Assembly (NCBI RefSeq): GCF_012927745.1
Contig: NZ_JABBKX010000002.1
Location: 721,999-785,998, forward strand
Direction of reading: 5' to 3'
DNA from: Neoroseomonas marina
Lineage (GTDB): Bacteria > Pseudomonadota > Alphaproteobacteria > Acetobacterales > Acetobacteraceae
Length of the DNA stretch: 64,000 nucleotides
Shown here: positions 33,210 through 42,131 of the stretch, piece by piece
Position numbering within the stretch: position 1 is the first letter of the stretch
Layout of the letters: every line of letters starts with the position of its first letter
The notes under the pieces: generated by a model
Seen by the model: only the letters and a program-made list of their open reading frames with translations
Told to the model about the DNA's origin: nothing
Database searches by the model: none
Made by a program: the position numbers and the translations under genes

Positions 33210-33234
33210 CGGTCCCTGCGCGGAGCGGGGCCGG

Positions 33235-33669
33235 TCAGGCCGCCGCGGGGACGCTCCGGCGGCCGGTGAGGCGGCCGAGGTCGAGGGCGAAGGCGCCGGC
33301 GCCGAGGCCCGCCTGGACCAGCAGCAGCACCGTCCAGAAGGCCGGGAACTCCCAGCCGCCGCCACGGGCGCTGAACATCCAGCCATTGGGCAGGTGCTGC
33401 AGGGTCGCACCGATCATGATCGGCAGGGCCAGCAGGCTGACCGCCCGCACGCCGACGCCGAGGATGAGGGCGATGCCCGCGCCGATCTCGCCCGCGATGA
33501 CGAGGATCGCGAAGAAGGGCGGGTAACCGAGCGAGCCGAAATAGCCCATCGTGCCGGTGATGCCGAAGGTGCCGAGCTTCAGCAGCGCGCCGTGGGCAAG
33601 GAACAGCAGCCCCATGCTCACGCGCAGCAGGAAGGCCGCATAGGGGGTGGTGGTCCGGGTATCGATCAT
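33235..33669 (-). CDS. DoxX-family membrane protein
   Basis: A 144-residue four-helix membrane protein of the DoxX/DoxD family: RVSMGLLFLAHGALLKLGTFG, GYPPFFAILVIAGEIGAGIALILGVGVR, LALPIMIGATLQHLPNGW and the last helix FWTVLLLVQAGLGAGAFALDLG. The E in IAGEIGAG and the His in LFLAHG are typical positions. Bacterial DoxX proteins are linked to redox or thiol-stress functions at the inner membrane. It is divergent from a LysR gene about 110 bases away, a common arrangement in which the regulator controls it. ATG 33684 is an alternative start. Confidence 0.83.
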   Translation of the reverse strand: MIDTRTTTPYAAFLLRVSMGLLFLAHGALLKLGTFGITGTMGYFGSLGYPPFFAILVIAGEIGAGIALILGVGVRAVSLLALPIMIGATLQHLPNGWMFSARGGGWEFPAFWTVLLLVQAGLGAGAFALDLGRLTGRRSVPAAA

Positions 33670-33781
33670 CGTCGTGGATCCCATCTGGTGAAGGCCCGCG
33701 GCCTTCCGTTGGCGGGGAACATGCGTCTGCGGTCCCCCGGCTTCCAACGGGACCTCCGAACGTCCATCATCACCGGCGCGA

Positions 33782-34732
33782 ATGGCGGACCTCTCCACCC
33801 TCGACCTCAACCTGCTGCGCGTCTTCGACGCGGTGGCGCGAGAACGGCACGTCACGCGGGCGGCGCGGCGGCTGAACCTGTCCCAGCCGGCGGTGTCCAA
33901 CGCGCTCGCGCGGCTGCGCGCGGCGCTGAACGACGAATTGTTCCTCCGCCGGCCCGGCGGGGTGGAACCGACCGAACTGGCGCTCGCGCTCGCCGGCCCG
34001 GTCGCGGAAGTGCTCGACCGGCTGCGCGATACGCTCGCGGTCCACGCGCCCTTCGATCCTGCGACCTCCGATCGCGTCTTCCCGGTCGCCTTCAGCGAGT
34101 ATGCCGAGGCGGTACTGGTGCCCCGCGTCGTGCAGCGCCTGGCGCGCGAGGCGCCGGGCTGCCTGCTGGCGGTCCGCCACGCCGACCGGACCAACTGGCA
34201 ACAGCTGCTCGAACGCGGGGAGACGGAGCTCGCGCTCGGCGTGCTGCCCGAGCCGCCGGCGATCTACACGCGCATCCGCCTGCTGCCCGAGGGATTCAAG
34301 ACGCTGATGCGCGAGGGCCATCCGCTGGCCGAGGGCGTGCTCACCGAGGACCGGCTGATCACCTTCCCCCACCTGCTGCATTCGCCCAACGGATCGCGCA
34401 ACGGCGCCGTGGACGTGGCGCTCGCCACGCGGGGGAAGCAGCGGCGCCTCGGTGCGGTGGTGGCGCATCTTTCGGCGGTGCCGGAGATCCTGCAGCGCAC
34501 CGACATGGTGATGACGCTGTCCGCGCGGCTGGCCCTGGCGCTGGCGGAGGCGCACGGGCTCAAGGTGCGCGAGAGCCCGGTCGAGATCCGCCACACCCGC
34601 CTGTCGATGCTGTTCCATCGCCGCTTCGAGAGCGATGCCGGCCATGCCTGGCTGCGGCGGCTGATCCTCGCCGTGGCGCGCGAGGTGCCGGCGGTGGAGC
34701 AGGGGGACGCGCCGCGCGGCGATGATGATTGA
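33782..34732 (+). CDS. LysR-family transcriptional regulator
   Basis: A 316-residue LysR regulator. The N-terminal helix-turn-helix runs LDLNLLRVFDAVARERHVTRAARRLNLSQPAVSNALARLRAAL with ELFLRRPGG as the wing; the effector domain follows from about residue 90 (FPVAFSEYAEAVLVPRVVQRL). It is closest to NodD/LinR-type members by the DLNLLRVFDAV opening. It probably controls the divergent DoxX gene; the ligand is not known. The region after its stop is of lower GC. Confidence 0.87.
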   Translation: MADLSTLDLNLLRVFDAVARERHVTRAARRLNLSQPAVSNALARLRAALNDELFLRRPGGVEPTELALALAGPVAEVLDRLRDTLAVHAPFDPATSDRVFPVAFSEYAEAVLVPRVVQRLAREAPGCLLAVRHADRTNWQQLLERGETELALGVLPEPPAIYTRIRLLPEGFKTLMREGHPLAEGVLTEDRLITFPHLLHSPNGSRNGAVDVALATRGKQRRLGAVVAHLSAVPEILQRTDMVMTLSARLALALAEAHGLKVRESPVEIRHTRLSMLFHRRFESDAGHAWLRRLILAVAREVPAVEQGDAPRGDDD

Positions 34733-34745
34733 ATGACCGACGCTT

Positions 34746-35186
34746 CTACGGCTTCCAGTCGTCAAACAGATCGAGCGTCTCGCTGTCACGCCCGTGCCCT
34801 AGGCCCTCCGCGACATGCAAGCATGGGTGCTTGACGCGGCGCAGTCCGGTACCTCCCTCGAAATGCGCCCATCCGCCATTCGGCATTGGAACGCTGAAAA
34901 TTCTCGCGCCGCATCGTGGGCACGGCCGACTGCGCCGTCGTCGATTCGGCGGCGCGAGATCACGACCTTGCCAAGTATCGCGAACGTATACGCACTTGCC
35001 TGACTTCAAACGGCGGACGTGGGCCCGGCGACGACTCCAATTGCGTTCCATGGGGCACTTTCTCGGGCGGAATCCCGGGGGGCTCACGTGGATCAACTGC
35101 AACTCAATGCAGCGCGGTGCTCGATTCGCTCCAGCCAAATCCTTCATCGAACACTTCGGGACGGTGACGATGTCTCGGCCGCTCAA
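34746..35186 (-). CDS. Hypothetical protein with CxxC zinc-ribbon-like motif, lower-GC DNA
   Basis: An open frame of 146 residues in DNA of about 60% GC, below its surroundings. The C-terminal two thirds look like a real protein: KCVYVRDTW, PPNRRRRSRPCPRCGARIF with a CxxC pair, then PMPNGGWAHFEG and VKHPCLH, giving a C-C-C-H set that could bind zinc, and LDLFDDWKP at the end. The N-terminal 45 residues are less convincing, so the true start may be the Met in PMERNWSRRR near 35050. I know no function for it. It lies opposite the LysR stop and probably arrived with the local lower-GC insert. Confidence 0.5.
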   Translation of the reverse strand: MSGRDIVTVPKCSMKDLAGANRAPRCIELQLIHVSPPGFRPRKCPMERNWSRRRAHVRRLKSGKCVYVRDTWQGRDLAPPNRRRRSRPCPRCGARIFSVPMPNGGWAHFEGGTGLRRVKHPCLHVAEGLGHGRDSETLDLFDDWKP

Positions 35187-35278
35187 CGGCTGTGCTGCAC
35201 GCGAGGCTGACGGGACGAAACCGCTAGCGATTGGCGATCCGCTGGACCGTGGCTGATTACCGCGTTCTGATGTGCGGC

Positions 35279-36880
35279 ATGAATGACACCTTCGACCACG
35301 TCATCGTCGGCGCCGGCAGTGCCGGCTGCGTGCTGGCCAATCGCCTCTCGGCCGACGGGCGGTCGACCGTCGCGGTGATCGAGGCCGGGGGCAAGGACCG
35401 CCACCCCTACATCCACATCCCCGCCGGCTATGCCCGCATCCTCAACCACAGGAAGCTGACCTGGGGCTTCCGCACCGAACCGGATGCCGCGACGGGCAAC
35501 CGCGCGCTGGAGTACCCGCGCGGGCGCGTCTGGGGCGGGTCGTCCTCCATCAACGGGCTCGGCCATGTGCGCGGCGATCCGTCGGATTACGACCTCTGGG
35601 CGCAGAAGGGCTGCGCCGGCTGGGGGTGGGACGACCTGCTCCCGTATTTCAAGCGCCACGAATCCTTCGCCGGCGGCGGGGAAGGGCGCGGCACGCAGGG
35701 GCCGCAGCCGGTCGAGCACCTGGCCGAGCGCCCCGAGCTGCTCGACCGCTTCGCCGCGGCGGCCGAGGCGATCGGCCTGCCGGTGAACGCCGACATGAAC
35801 GGCCCGCGGCGCGAAGGCTTCGCCACCTTCCAGCAGACGCGGCGCGGGCAGCGGCGCATTTCGGCCGCGCGCGCCTATCTCGTGCCGGCGCTGTCGCGGC
35901 CGAACCTGACGGTGATCGACGAGAGCCTGGCGCTGCGCATCGTGGTCGAGGACGGCCGCGCCGCCGGCGTGCTGATCCGTCGCGGCGGGGAGGAACGCCT
36001 GATCCGCGCCCGCTTCGGCGTGGTGCTGGCCGCCGGCGCGATCGGATCGCCCCACCTGCTGCTGCTCTCGGGCATCGGCCCGGCGGAGGAGGTCGCCCGC
36101 CACGGCATCGCGCCGCTGATGGACATCCCCGGCGTCGGGCGGAATCTGCAGGACCACTACATCGTCCGGCTGACCTATCGCCTGACCGACCATCGCTGGT
36201 CGGCCAACCGCCGCATCGTCTGGCCGCGCCTGGGGCTCGAGGTCCTGCGCTGGATGACCACCGGCAAGGGCGTGCTGACCTGGTCGCCGGGGATGATGTC
36301 GCTGTTTGCCCGCACCGAACCGGGGTTCGAGGCGCCGGACGTCCAGATCAACGGCGGCCCGCTGTCCTGGCAGGACGGCCGCATCGGCGTGCCGGAGACC
36401 GAGCCCGGCTTCACCCTCGGCGTCTGGCAGTGCCGGCCGCAGAGCCGCGGGTCCGTCACGCTGAAGTCCCCGCGCCCCGAGGACGCCCCCGCGATCAATC
36501 CGCGCTTCCTGACCGAACGCGCCGACGAGGCCTGCGTCGTGCGCGGCCTGCGCCTGGCGCGTCGCTGGATGGCGGCCGCGCCGCTGCAGGGCGTCGTCGC
36601 GCACGAAGTTCGCCCCGGCCCGCAGGCCGAGAGCGACGAGGCGCTGCTCGCCGTCGCCAAGGCGACAGGCGGGACGGTCTATCACCCGTCCTGCACCGTG
36701 CGGATGGGGGGCGATGCGGCGGCGCCACTGGACGCCCGGCTGCGCTTCCGCGGCATCGAGGGGCTGCGGGTCGCGGATGCCTCGGTCTTCCCGGACATCC
36801 CCGTGTGCAACATCAACGCGACGGTGCTGAGCGTCGCCGAGAAGGCCGCCGACCTGATCGCCGAGGACATGCGTCGCTGA
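35279..36880 (+). CDS. GMC-family FAD oxidoreductase (choline-dehydrogenase-like)
   Basis: A 533-residue GMC oxidoreductase. Seen: the dinucleotide-binding motif HVIVGAGSAGCVLANRLSAD at the N-terminus, RGRVWGGSSSINGLGHVRG (GMC signature 1), GAIGSPHLLLLSGIGP (signature 2), the catalytic His in YHPSCTVRMG and an Asn-containing NINATVLSVAEKAADLI at the end. Members oxidise primary or secondary alcohols such as choline or long-chain alcohols; the alcohol is not evident. The start at 35279 puts the Rossmann motif at residue 8; longer frame upstream runs into the lower-GC region. It lies 59 nt before mlaA but functional linkage is doubtful. Confidence 0.88.
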   Translation: MNDTFDHVIVGAGSAGCVLANRLSADGRSTVAVIEAGGKDRHPYIHIPAGYARILNHRKLTWGFRTEPDAATGNRALEYPRGRVWGGSSSINGLGHVRGDPSDYDLWAQKGCAGWGWDDLLPYFKRHESFAGGGEGRGTQGPQPVEHLAERPELLDRFAAAAEAIGLPVNADMNGPRREGFATFQQTRRGQRRISAARAYLVPALSRPNLTVIDESLALRIVVEDGRAAGVLIRRGGEERLIRARFGVVLAAGAIGSPHLLLLSGIGPAEEVARHGIAPLMDIPGVGRNLQDHYIVRLTYRLTDHRWSANRRIVWPRLGLEVLRWMTTGKGVLTWSPGMMSLFARTEPGFEAPDVQINGGPLSWQDGRIGVPETEPGFTLGVWQCRPQSRGSVTLKSPRPEDAPAINPRFLTERADEACVVRGLRLARRWMAAAPLQGVVAHEVRPGPQAESDEALLAVAKATGGTVYHPSCTVRMGGDAAAPLDARLRFRGIEGLRVADASVFPDIPVCNINATVLSVAEKAADLIAEDMRR

Positions 36881-36939
36881 CGCAGGGCCGCCACGATCGC
36901 GTAGCATCGTCGCCGAACCGTCCTGCCCGAGGCCCACCG

Positions 36940-37596
36940 ATGGTCCTTCGCGTCGCCGCGCTGCTGCTGATCCTCCTCGCCGCGCCCGCCCGCGCCGAGG
37001 CGCCACCCGATCCCTTCGAGGAGGCGAACCGCGGCATCCAGGCCTTCAACGACCTGCTGCGGCAGCATGTGCTGGGTCCGGTGGCGTCCTTCTACGTCGA
37101 GACGACGCCGCAGCCCGTTCGGGCCGGTATCGCACGGGCGCTGTCCAATCTCGGCGAGCCGGTCACGGCGGTGAACGCGTTGCTGGCCGGCGAGGTGGAG
37201 ATCGCCCGCAACGCCGCGATGCGCTTCGGCATCAACACGGTGCTCGGCTATGGCGGCGTGCAGGATGCGGCGGCCGAGCGTGGCCACGCACCGCGTCCCT
37301 TCACGCTCGGCGATGCCGCCTGCCGCTGGGGCGTGCCGGCCGGCCCCTACCTGGTGCTGCCCGTGCTGGGCCCGTCCTCGCTGCGCGATGCCGTGGCGCA
37401 GATGGTGACCGGCGTCGCGCTGTCGCAGGCCGTGGGCTCGGAGGCCGTGACGGCCTGGGCCTCGGGCCTCGGCTTCACCGACTATGCCGAGATCCACCGC
37501 GACCTGACCCAGGCCGAGGCGTTTTCACTGGACCCCTACGCCCTGCACCGCGCCGCCTGGTCCCAGCGTCGCGCCGCGACCTGCCCCTCGGACTGA
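36940..37596 (+). CDS. mlaA: MlaA (VacJ) outer-membrane lipid-asymmetry protein
   Basis: A 218-residue MlaA family protein that removes mislocalised phospholipids from the outer leaflet of the outer membrane and hands them to MlaC. Seen: signal peptide (VLRVAALLLILLAAPARA), DPFEEANRGIQAFN near residue 25, RFGINTVLGYGGVQDAA, and GVPAGPYLVLPVLGPSSLRDA, all family landmarks. Unlike the E. coli protein there is no lipobox cysteine, so it would be cleaved by signal peptidase I. The MlaBCDEF ABC system is not in the window. Confidence 0.88.
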   Translation: MVLRVAALLLILLAAPARAEAPPDPFEEANRGIQAFNDLLRQHVLGPVASFYVETTPQPVRAGIARALSNLGEPVTAVNALLAGEVEIARNAAMRFGINTVLGYGGVQDAAAERGHAPRPFTLGDAACRWGVPAGPYLVLPVLGPSSLRDAVAQMVTGVALSQAVGSEAVTAWASGLGFTDYAEIHRDLTQAEAFSLDPYALHRAAWSQRRAATCPSD

Positions 37597-37694
37597 CCGC
37601 CTGTGTCCCGAAGGCCCCAAATGGCAAAGAAGGTTGGGGGGCGCGGGGGGAAGTTCCCTTCCCCCCGCCCTTCCTCATGCTAAGCACCCACTAG
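37597..37694. repeat. Intergenic hairpin element, copy 6 (G-rich type B variant)
   Basis: The gap between mlaA and the PBP gene holds a 10-bp hairpin at 37644-37667 (CGGGGGGAAG / CTTCCCCCCG, loop TTCC). It is a variant of copies 1 and 2 in which the stem changed on both arms. It is in the same orientation as transcription and could act as a terminator. Confidence 0.6.
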
Positions 37695-39533
37695 ATGCCC
37701 CGTGCCGTCGCGCCGCGGGTGCGGCGTGCCCCCCGCGTTGCGCCTGTCCGACCAGCACCCCCCGCCCCGCCGCGTCGCCGCGGCCTGACCTCGCGCCTGT
37801 TCGGCTGGGCGGCGATCCTGGTCGCCTGGGGTCTCGTCGCCGGCTTCGTCGCGCTGGTGGTCCTGGCCTGGGACCTGCCGCGGCCCGAGGATGCGCTGGC
37901 GGCGACGCGCCGCCCGTCGGTGACGCTGCTCGCCGCCGATGGCGCGCTGCTGGCGACGAGTGGCGACCTCTATGGCGAGACGGTGCGGCTGCGCGATCTG
38001 CCCGCCCATGTCCCGGCCGCCTTCATCGCCATCGAGGACCGGCGCTTCCGGGATCATCTGGGCCTCGACCTCATTGGCCTTGTGCGCGCCGCCGTCGTGA
38101 ACGTCACGGCGGGGCGGGTGGTGCAGGGCGGGTCCACCATCACGCAGCAATTGGCGAAGAACCTGTTCCTGACGCCGGAGCGCAGCCTGCGGCGCAAGGT
38201 GCAGGAGGCGCTGCTGGCGCTGTGGCTCGAAAGCCGCTTCACCAAGGACGAGCTGCTGACGATCTACCTCAATCGCGTCTATCTCGGCGCCGGGACCTTC
38301 GGCGTGGATGCGGCGGCGCGGCTCTACTTCGGCGTGCCGGCGGCGCGTCTGACGCCGGGCCAGGCGGCGGTGCTGGCGGGCCTGCCGCGTGCGCCCTCGC
38401 GGCTCAATCCGCGGGTGAACCCCTCCGCCTCGGTACGCCGCGCGGTCGAGGTGCTGGACGCCATGGTCGAGACCGGCGCGCTGACCGCCGCCGTCGCCAT
38501 GCAGGAAGCCGAGCGCCTGCGCTTCCCGCCCGCGCCGTCGCGCGACGCCGGCTGGTTCGCCGACTGGGTGCGGGAGGGCCTGGCGGAACGCGCCCCGCCG
38601 GGCCGCGACCTGACGCTGCGCACGACGCTCGATTCCCGCCTGCAGGCGGCGGTGGAGGCGCGGCTCGAGGCGCTGCTGACCGGGCCCGGCCGCGCCGCCG
38701 GCGTCAGCCAGGGGGCGGTGGTCGCGATCGATGCCGAGACCGGCGCGGTGCGCGCGATGGCGGGCGGGCGCGACTACCGCAGCAGCCCCTTCAATCGCGC
38801 GACCCAGGCGCGGCGCCAGCCTGGATCCGCCTTCAAGGCCTTCGTCTACCTCGCGGCGATCGAGGCGGGCGCCTCGCCCGACGACCTGGTGGGCGACGGG
38901 CCGGTCAACCTGGGCGGCTGGTCGCCGGGCAACGGCAATTGGCGGACGCGCGGCGAGATCAGCATCGAGGACGCCTTCGCCCATTCGGTGAACACCGCCG
39001 CCGTGCGGGTGATGCAGCGCGCCGGCGGGCCGCGCGCGGTGGCGGCGGCGGCGCAGCGGGTCGGCCTGCCGGGGCCGTTTCCGCGGGAGGCCTCGATCGC
39101 GCTCGGCACGTCGGAAGTCACGCTGCTGGACCTCGTCACCGCCTATGCGCCCTTCGCCAATGGCGGCAACCGCGTCGCGCCCTTCGGCGTGGCGGAAGCC
39201 CGCGCCGAGGGCCGCCCCGTCGCCTGGCTGCCGCCGGCGCCGAGCCCCGCGATCTCGCCCGCCCAGGCCGCGGCGATGCGGCGGATGATGGGGGCGGTGG
39301 TCGCGCGCGGCACCGGACGCGCGGCGGCGGTCCCGGGCCTTGCGGTGGCCGGCAAGACCGGCACCACGCAGGACAATCGCGACGCCTGGTTCATCGGCAT
39401 GGCGGGCGGGCTGGTCATGGGCGTGTGGCTCGGCAACGACGATGCGACGCCGATGGAAGGGGTGGCCGGCGGCGGCCTGCCGGCGCGGCTGTTCCGCGAC
39501 ATCCTGGAAGCGGCGCGCGCCGGGCGGGGCTGA
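37695..39533 (+). CDS. Class A penicillin-binding protein (transglycosylase/transpeptidase)
   Basis: A 612-residue bifunctional peptidoglycan synthase, short for the class. A basic Pro-rich cytoplasmic tail is followed by one transmembrane helix (LFGWAAILVAWGLVAGFVALVVLA). The transglycosylase has catalytic Glu in IAIEDRRFRDHLGLD near residue 115 and the GGSTITQQLAKN and RKVQEALLALWLE motifs. The transpeptidase has SAFK (SxxK) near residue 378, SVN near 431 and KTGTTQ near 554. It works in the periplasm. The size and missing OB-like insert place it with the PBP1A-like short forms of alphaproteobacteria rather than PBP1B. Confidence 0.9.
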   Translation: MPRAVAPRVRRAPRVAPVRPAPPAPPRRRGLTSRLFGWAAILVAWGLVAGFVALVVLAWDLPRPEDALAATRRPSVTLLAADGALLATSGDLYGETVRLRDLPAHVPAAFIAIEDRRFRDHLGLDLIGLVRAAVVNVTAGRVVQGGSTITQQLAKNLFLTPERSLRRKVQEALLALWLESRFTKDELLTIYLNRVYLGAGTFGVDAAARLYFGVPAARLTPGQAAVLAGLPRAPSRLNPRVNPSASVRRAVEVLDAMVETGALTAAVAMQEAERLRFPPAPSRDAGWFADWVREGLAERAPPGRDLTLRTTLDSRLQAAVEARLEALLTGPGRAAGVSQGAVVAIDAETGAVRAMAGGRDYRSSPFNRATQARRQPGSAFKAFVYLAAIEAGASPDDLVGDGPVNLGGWSPGNGNWRTRGEISIEDAFAHSVNTAAVRVMQRAGGPRAVAAAAQRVGLPGPFPREASIALGTSEVTLLDLVTAYAPFANGGNRVAPFGVAEARAEGRPVAWLPPAPSPAISPAQAAAMRRMMGAVVARGTGRAAAVPGLAVAGKTGTTQDNRDAWFIGMAGGLVMGVWLGNDDATPMEGVAGGGLPARLFRDILEAARAGRG

Positions 39534-39579
39534 ACCCCGCATTGGACGCCTTCACGCCGCCACGCAGCGCGGCAATGGT

Positions 39580-40455
39580 ATGGGCCCGATGCAATCACGC
39601 CTTGCCGGTGTCGCGCTGCAGCTCGCAGCGCTCGCGACCTTCGTCGCCATGGACACCATCATCAAGCTCCTCACCGCGGGCTTTCCCGTCGTGCAGGTCA
39701 TGTGGGCGCGCTTCTTCTTCGGCGTGCTGACCGTCACGCTGGCGATGCGGGTGATCACGGGGCAGATCCCCTGGCGGTCGCGGGCGCCGGGGCTGCAGAC
39801 GCTGCGGAGCCTGACGCTCGCCTTCTGCAACCTGCTGTTCACCATGGCGCTCGTGCACATCCCCCTGGCCGACGCCACGGCGGTCGGCTTCGCCTCCCCG
39901 CTGCTGACGATCGCGCTCGCGGCGGTGTGGCTGAAGGAACCGGTGGGCTGGCGGCGCTGGACCGGGGTGGGGATCGGGCTCCTGGGCGTGGTGGTGCTGC
40001 TGCGCCCGCCCTTCATCTTCGGCACCGCGCCGGTGCATTGGGCGATGCTGCTGCCGCTCGGTACCGCCGCGCTGTTCGCCGTCTACCAGATCCTCACGCG
40101 CAAGCTGGCGGCGATCGACGACCCGCGCACCACCATCCTGCACACCAGCTTCGCCGCATCGCTCGTGACTTCCGCCGCCCTGCCCTTCGACTGGGTCTGG
40201 CCCTCCGCCGGCGGCTGGGGCGCGCTGATGATGCTCGGCGTGCTGGGGGGGCTTGGCCACGGGCTGCTGGTGCTCGCCTACGCCCGCGCGCCGGCGAGCC
40301 TGCTCGCCCCCATGTCCTACACCCAGATGATCTGGGCGGTGCTGGCGAGCATGCTGGTGTTCGGGGATGTGCCCGACATGCTGACGCTGGTGGGCATGGC
40401 CGTGATCGCGGGGGGCGGGATTCTGGTCGCGCTGCCGGACCGGGCCCGGCGGTGA
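39580..40455 (+). CDS. DMT-superfamily transporter (EamA, ten helices)
   Basis: A 291-residue membrane protein with two EamA repeats and about ten helices: FVAMDTIIKLLTAGFPVVQVMWARFF in helix 1-2, ALVHIPLADATAVGFASPLLTIALAAVWLKEPVGWRRW in the first repeat, and SYTQMIWAVLASMLVFGDVPDMLTLVGMAVIAGGGI in the second. It is like the S-adenosylmethionine/EamA transporters of alphaproteobacteria, but the substrate is not readable. The ATG at 39580 is preferred; 39589 is also possible. It lies 46 nt after the PBP stop. Confidence 0.86.
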   Translation: MGPMQSRLAGVALQLAALATFVAMDTIIKLLTAGFPVVQVMWARFFFGVLTVTLAMRVITGQIPWRSRAPGLQTLRSLTLAFCNLLFTMALVHIPLADATAVGFASPLLTIALAAVWLKEPVGWRRWTGVGIGLLGVVVLLRPPFIFGTAPVHWAMLLPLGTAALFAVYQILTRKLAAIDDPRTTILHTSFAASLVTSAALPFDWVWPSAGGWGALMMLGVLGGLGHGLLVLAYARAPASLLAPMSYTQMIWAVLASMLVFGDVPDMLTLVGMAVIAGGGILVALPDRARR

Positions 40456-40609
40456 GGCTGCCGCCGGCCGCGCGGGCGCGGCGGTTCACGCAAGCCGGAA
40501 CGGTCCCTGTGGCGCTTGCGCCGCCGACCCCGCTGCGTTACCGAACGTCGTTGCAGGCAGCCGGTCCCCGGCGCCCGGCGACTCGCGGCACCACCCTCCT
40601 GGGCCGCGC

Positions 40610-41326
40610 ATGAGGGACGCGATGGCGGACATCGGATTGGCCAAAGGGGCCGAGGAACGCGGGCACGCCCGGGCGGCGCTGGACGCCGAAAGCGTGCGCG
40701 AGGCGTATCGCCGCTGGGCGGGCGTCTACGACACCGTGTTCGGCGGTGTCTCGGGCTTCGGCCGGCGGCGCGCCGTGGCGGCCGTCAACCGGCTGACCGG
40801 CCCGCGGGTGCTGGAAGTGGGGGTGGGCACCGGCCTTGCCCTGCCGCAGTACCGGCGCGACCTGCAGGTGATCGGCATCGACCTCTCCCGCCACATGCTC
40901 GAGATCGCGAAGCAGCGCGTCGAGGCCGAGAGGCTCGCGAATGTCCGCGGGCTGCTCGAGATGGATGCCGAGCGCATGGCTTTCGCCGACGGGTCCTTCG
41001 ACATCGCGGTGGCGATGTTCACGGCCTCGGTCGTGCCGGACGCGAAGAAGCTGTTCGCCGAGATGTCGCGCGTGGTGCGCCCCGGCGGACACCTGCTCTT
41101 CGTCAATCATTTCGCCGCCGAGGGCGGTCCGCGCTGGTGGATCGAGCGTGCCATGGCGCCGCTGTCGCGCCGGCTCGGCTGGCATCCCGATTTCGCGCTG
41201 CGCGACCTGCTCGACCCCGAGGCGACCAAGGTCGAATCGATCGAGCCCTGCCCGCCGGCGGGGATCTTCACGCTGGTGCAACTGCGCAATCCGGCGGCGG
41301 CGGAACAGCTCCTCGCCGCCGAATAG
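40610..41326 (+). CDS. PmtA-like phospholipid N-methyltransferase
   Basis: A 238-residue class I SAM methyltransferase. Seen: RRWAGVYDTVFGGVSGFGRRRAV (N-terminal region typical of Rhodobacter-type phosphatidylethanolamine N-methyltransferase), VLEVGVGTGLALPQY (SAM motif I), VIGIDLSRHMLEIAKQR and FDIAVAMFTASVVPDAKKL. PmtA methylates phosphatidylethanolamine three times to phosphatidylcholine at the inner membrane. The match to the Rhodobacter form is by recognised motif order rather than a search, so a related ubiquinone or other lipid methyltransferase remains possible. ATG 40622 is an alternative start. Confidence 0.75.
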   Translation: MRDAMADIGLAKGAEERGHARAALDAESVREAYRRWAGVYDTVFGGVSGFGRRRAVAAVNRLTGPRVLEVGVGTGLALPQYRRDLQVIGIDLSRHMLEIAKQRVEAERLANVRGLLEMDAERMAFADGSFDIAVAMFTASVVPDAKKLFAEMSRVVRPGGHLLFVNHFAAEGGPRWWIERAMAPLSRRLGWHPDFALRDLLDPEATKVESIEPCPPAGIFTLVQLRNPAAAEQLLAAE

Positions 41327-41332
41327 CGCGCG

Positions 41333-41980
41333 TCAGCCGCGTCGCGGCCGCGCTTCGCGCGCCGGCGCCCCGCCGGACGAACGTCCGGCATCGAAACCCA
41401 GGAAGCCGATATCGGGTCGCGCCGCGCCGCCGTCATTGGCGAACAGCCGCGGCCGCGTCGACGGCGCAGGCCCGAGCCGCGTGGGCCCGGTGCCGCGCAG
41501 CCCGGCGGCGGCGCGTGCGGAGCGTTCCGCTTCCTCCCGGATCGCGCGGTCGCGCGCGGCGCGCTGGGCGGGCGTGAGGGCCGCTTCCGCCGGCGGCGTC
41601 GGACCGCGGGCGGTGGTGCGGGCCGCGAGCAGGTAGAACAGGATCTCGTTGCGCCCCTGGTCGACCGCGGAATCGATCGCGGTCATGCCGAGCACGTTGC
41701 GTTCCTCGAGGCTCGCGCCGCGACCGACCGCATCTCGCGCCGCGGCCAGGTCGCCGCGGTTCACCGCGTCGAACAGCGCGGCGGTCGGGGCCAGGTTGGC
41801 GTTGGGGTCGGCCGGGATCGGCTCGGGCGCGCGCCGCGCCGCCAGGCCAGGCAGGGCCGGTGGCGGCGGCTGCTGCGTCGTGGTCGAGGTCGGCGGCGTC
41901 GGGCCGGCGAACTGGGCCGCGGCCGGCAGGGCGCCCAGGGCCACGAGGCCGGCGGCGAGGAGGGGAAGGGACCTTCTCAT
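41333..41980 (-). CDS. Secreted ankyrin-repeat-like protein
   Basis: A 215-residue exported protein: signal peptide (LPLLAAGLVALGALPAAAQ), Thr/Gln/Pro-rich linker, then about two ankyrin-type repeats (PTAALFDAVNRGDLAAARDAVGRGASLEERNVLGMTAIDSAVDQGRNEILFYLLAA) and a basic disordered tail with many Ala and Arg. It is probably a periplasmic scaffold or inhibitor; nothing narrows it further. It converges on the PmtA-like gene, 6 nt between stops. Confidence 0.75.
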   Translation of the reverse strand: MRRSLPLLAAGLVALGALPAAAQFAGPTPPTSTTTQQPPPPALPGLAARRAPEPIPADPNANLAPTAALFDAVNRGDLAAARDAVGRGASLEERNVLGMTAIDSAVDQGRNEILFYLLAARTTARGPTPPAEAALTPAQRAARDRAIREEAERSARAAAGLRGTGPTRLGPAPSTRPRLFANDGGAARPDIGFLGFDAGRSSGGAPAREARPRRG

Positions 41981-42131
41981 GACCGGGCTTTTACGCCGGT
42001 TCGGCGGCGAGGGAAAACACGACATCCGGAAGGGCGGCTGCGGGGGTGCCTTCTCCGGACCGCGGGCGCCGCGCTTCGGGTTCCGGAATGGCCTTCCGGC
42101 AAACGGGGCGCGACGGACGATGGCGCCGCCG

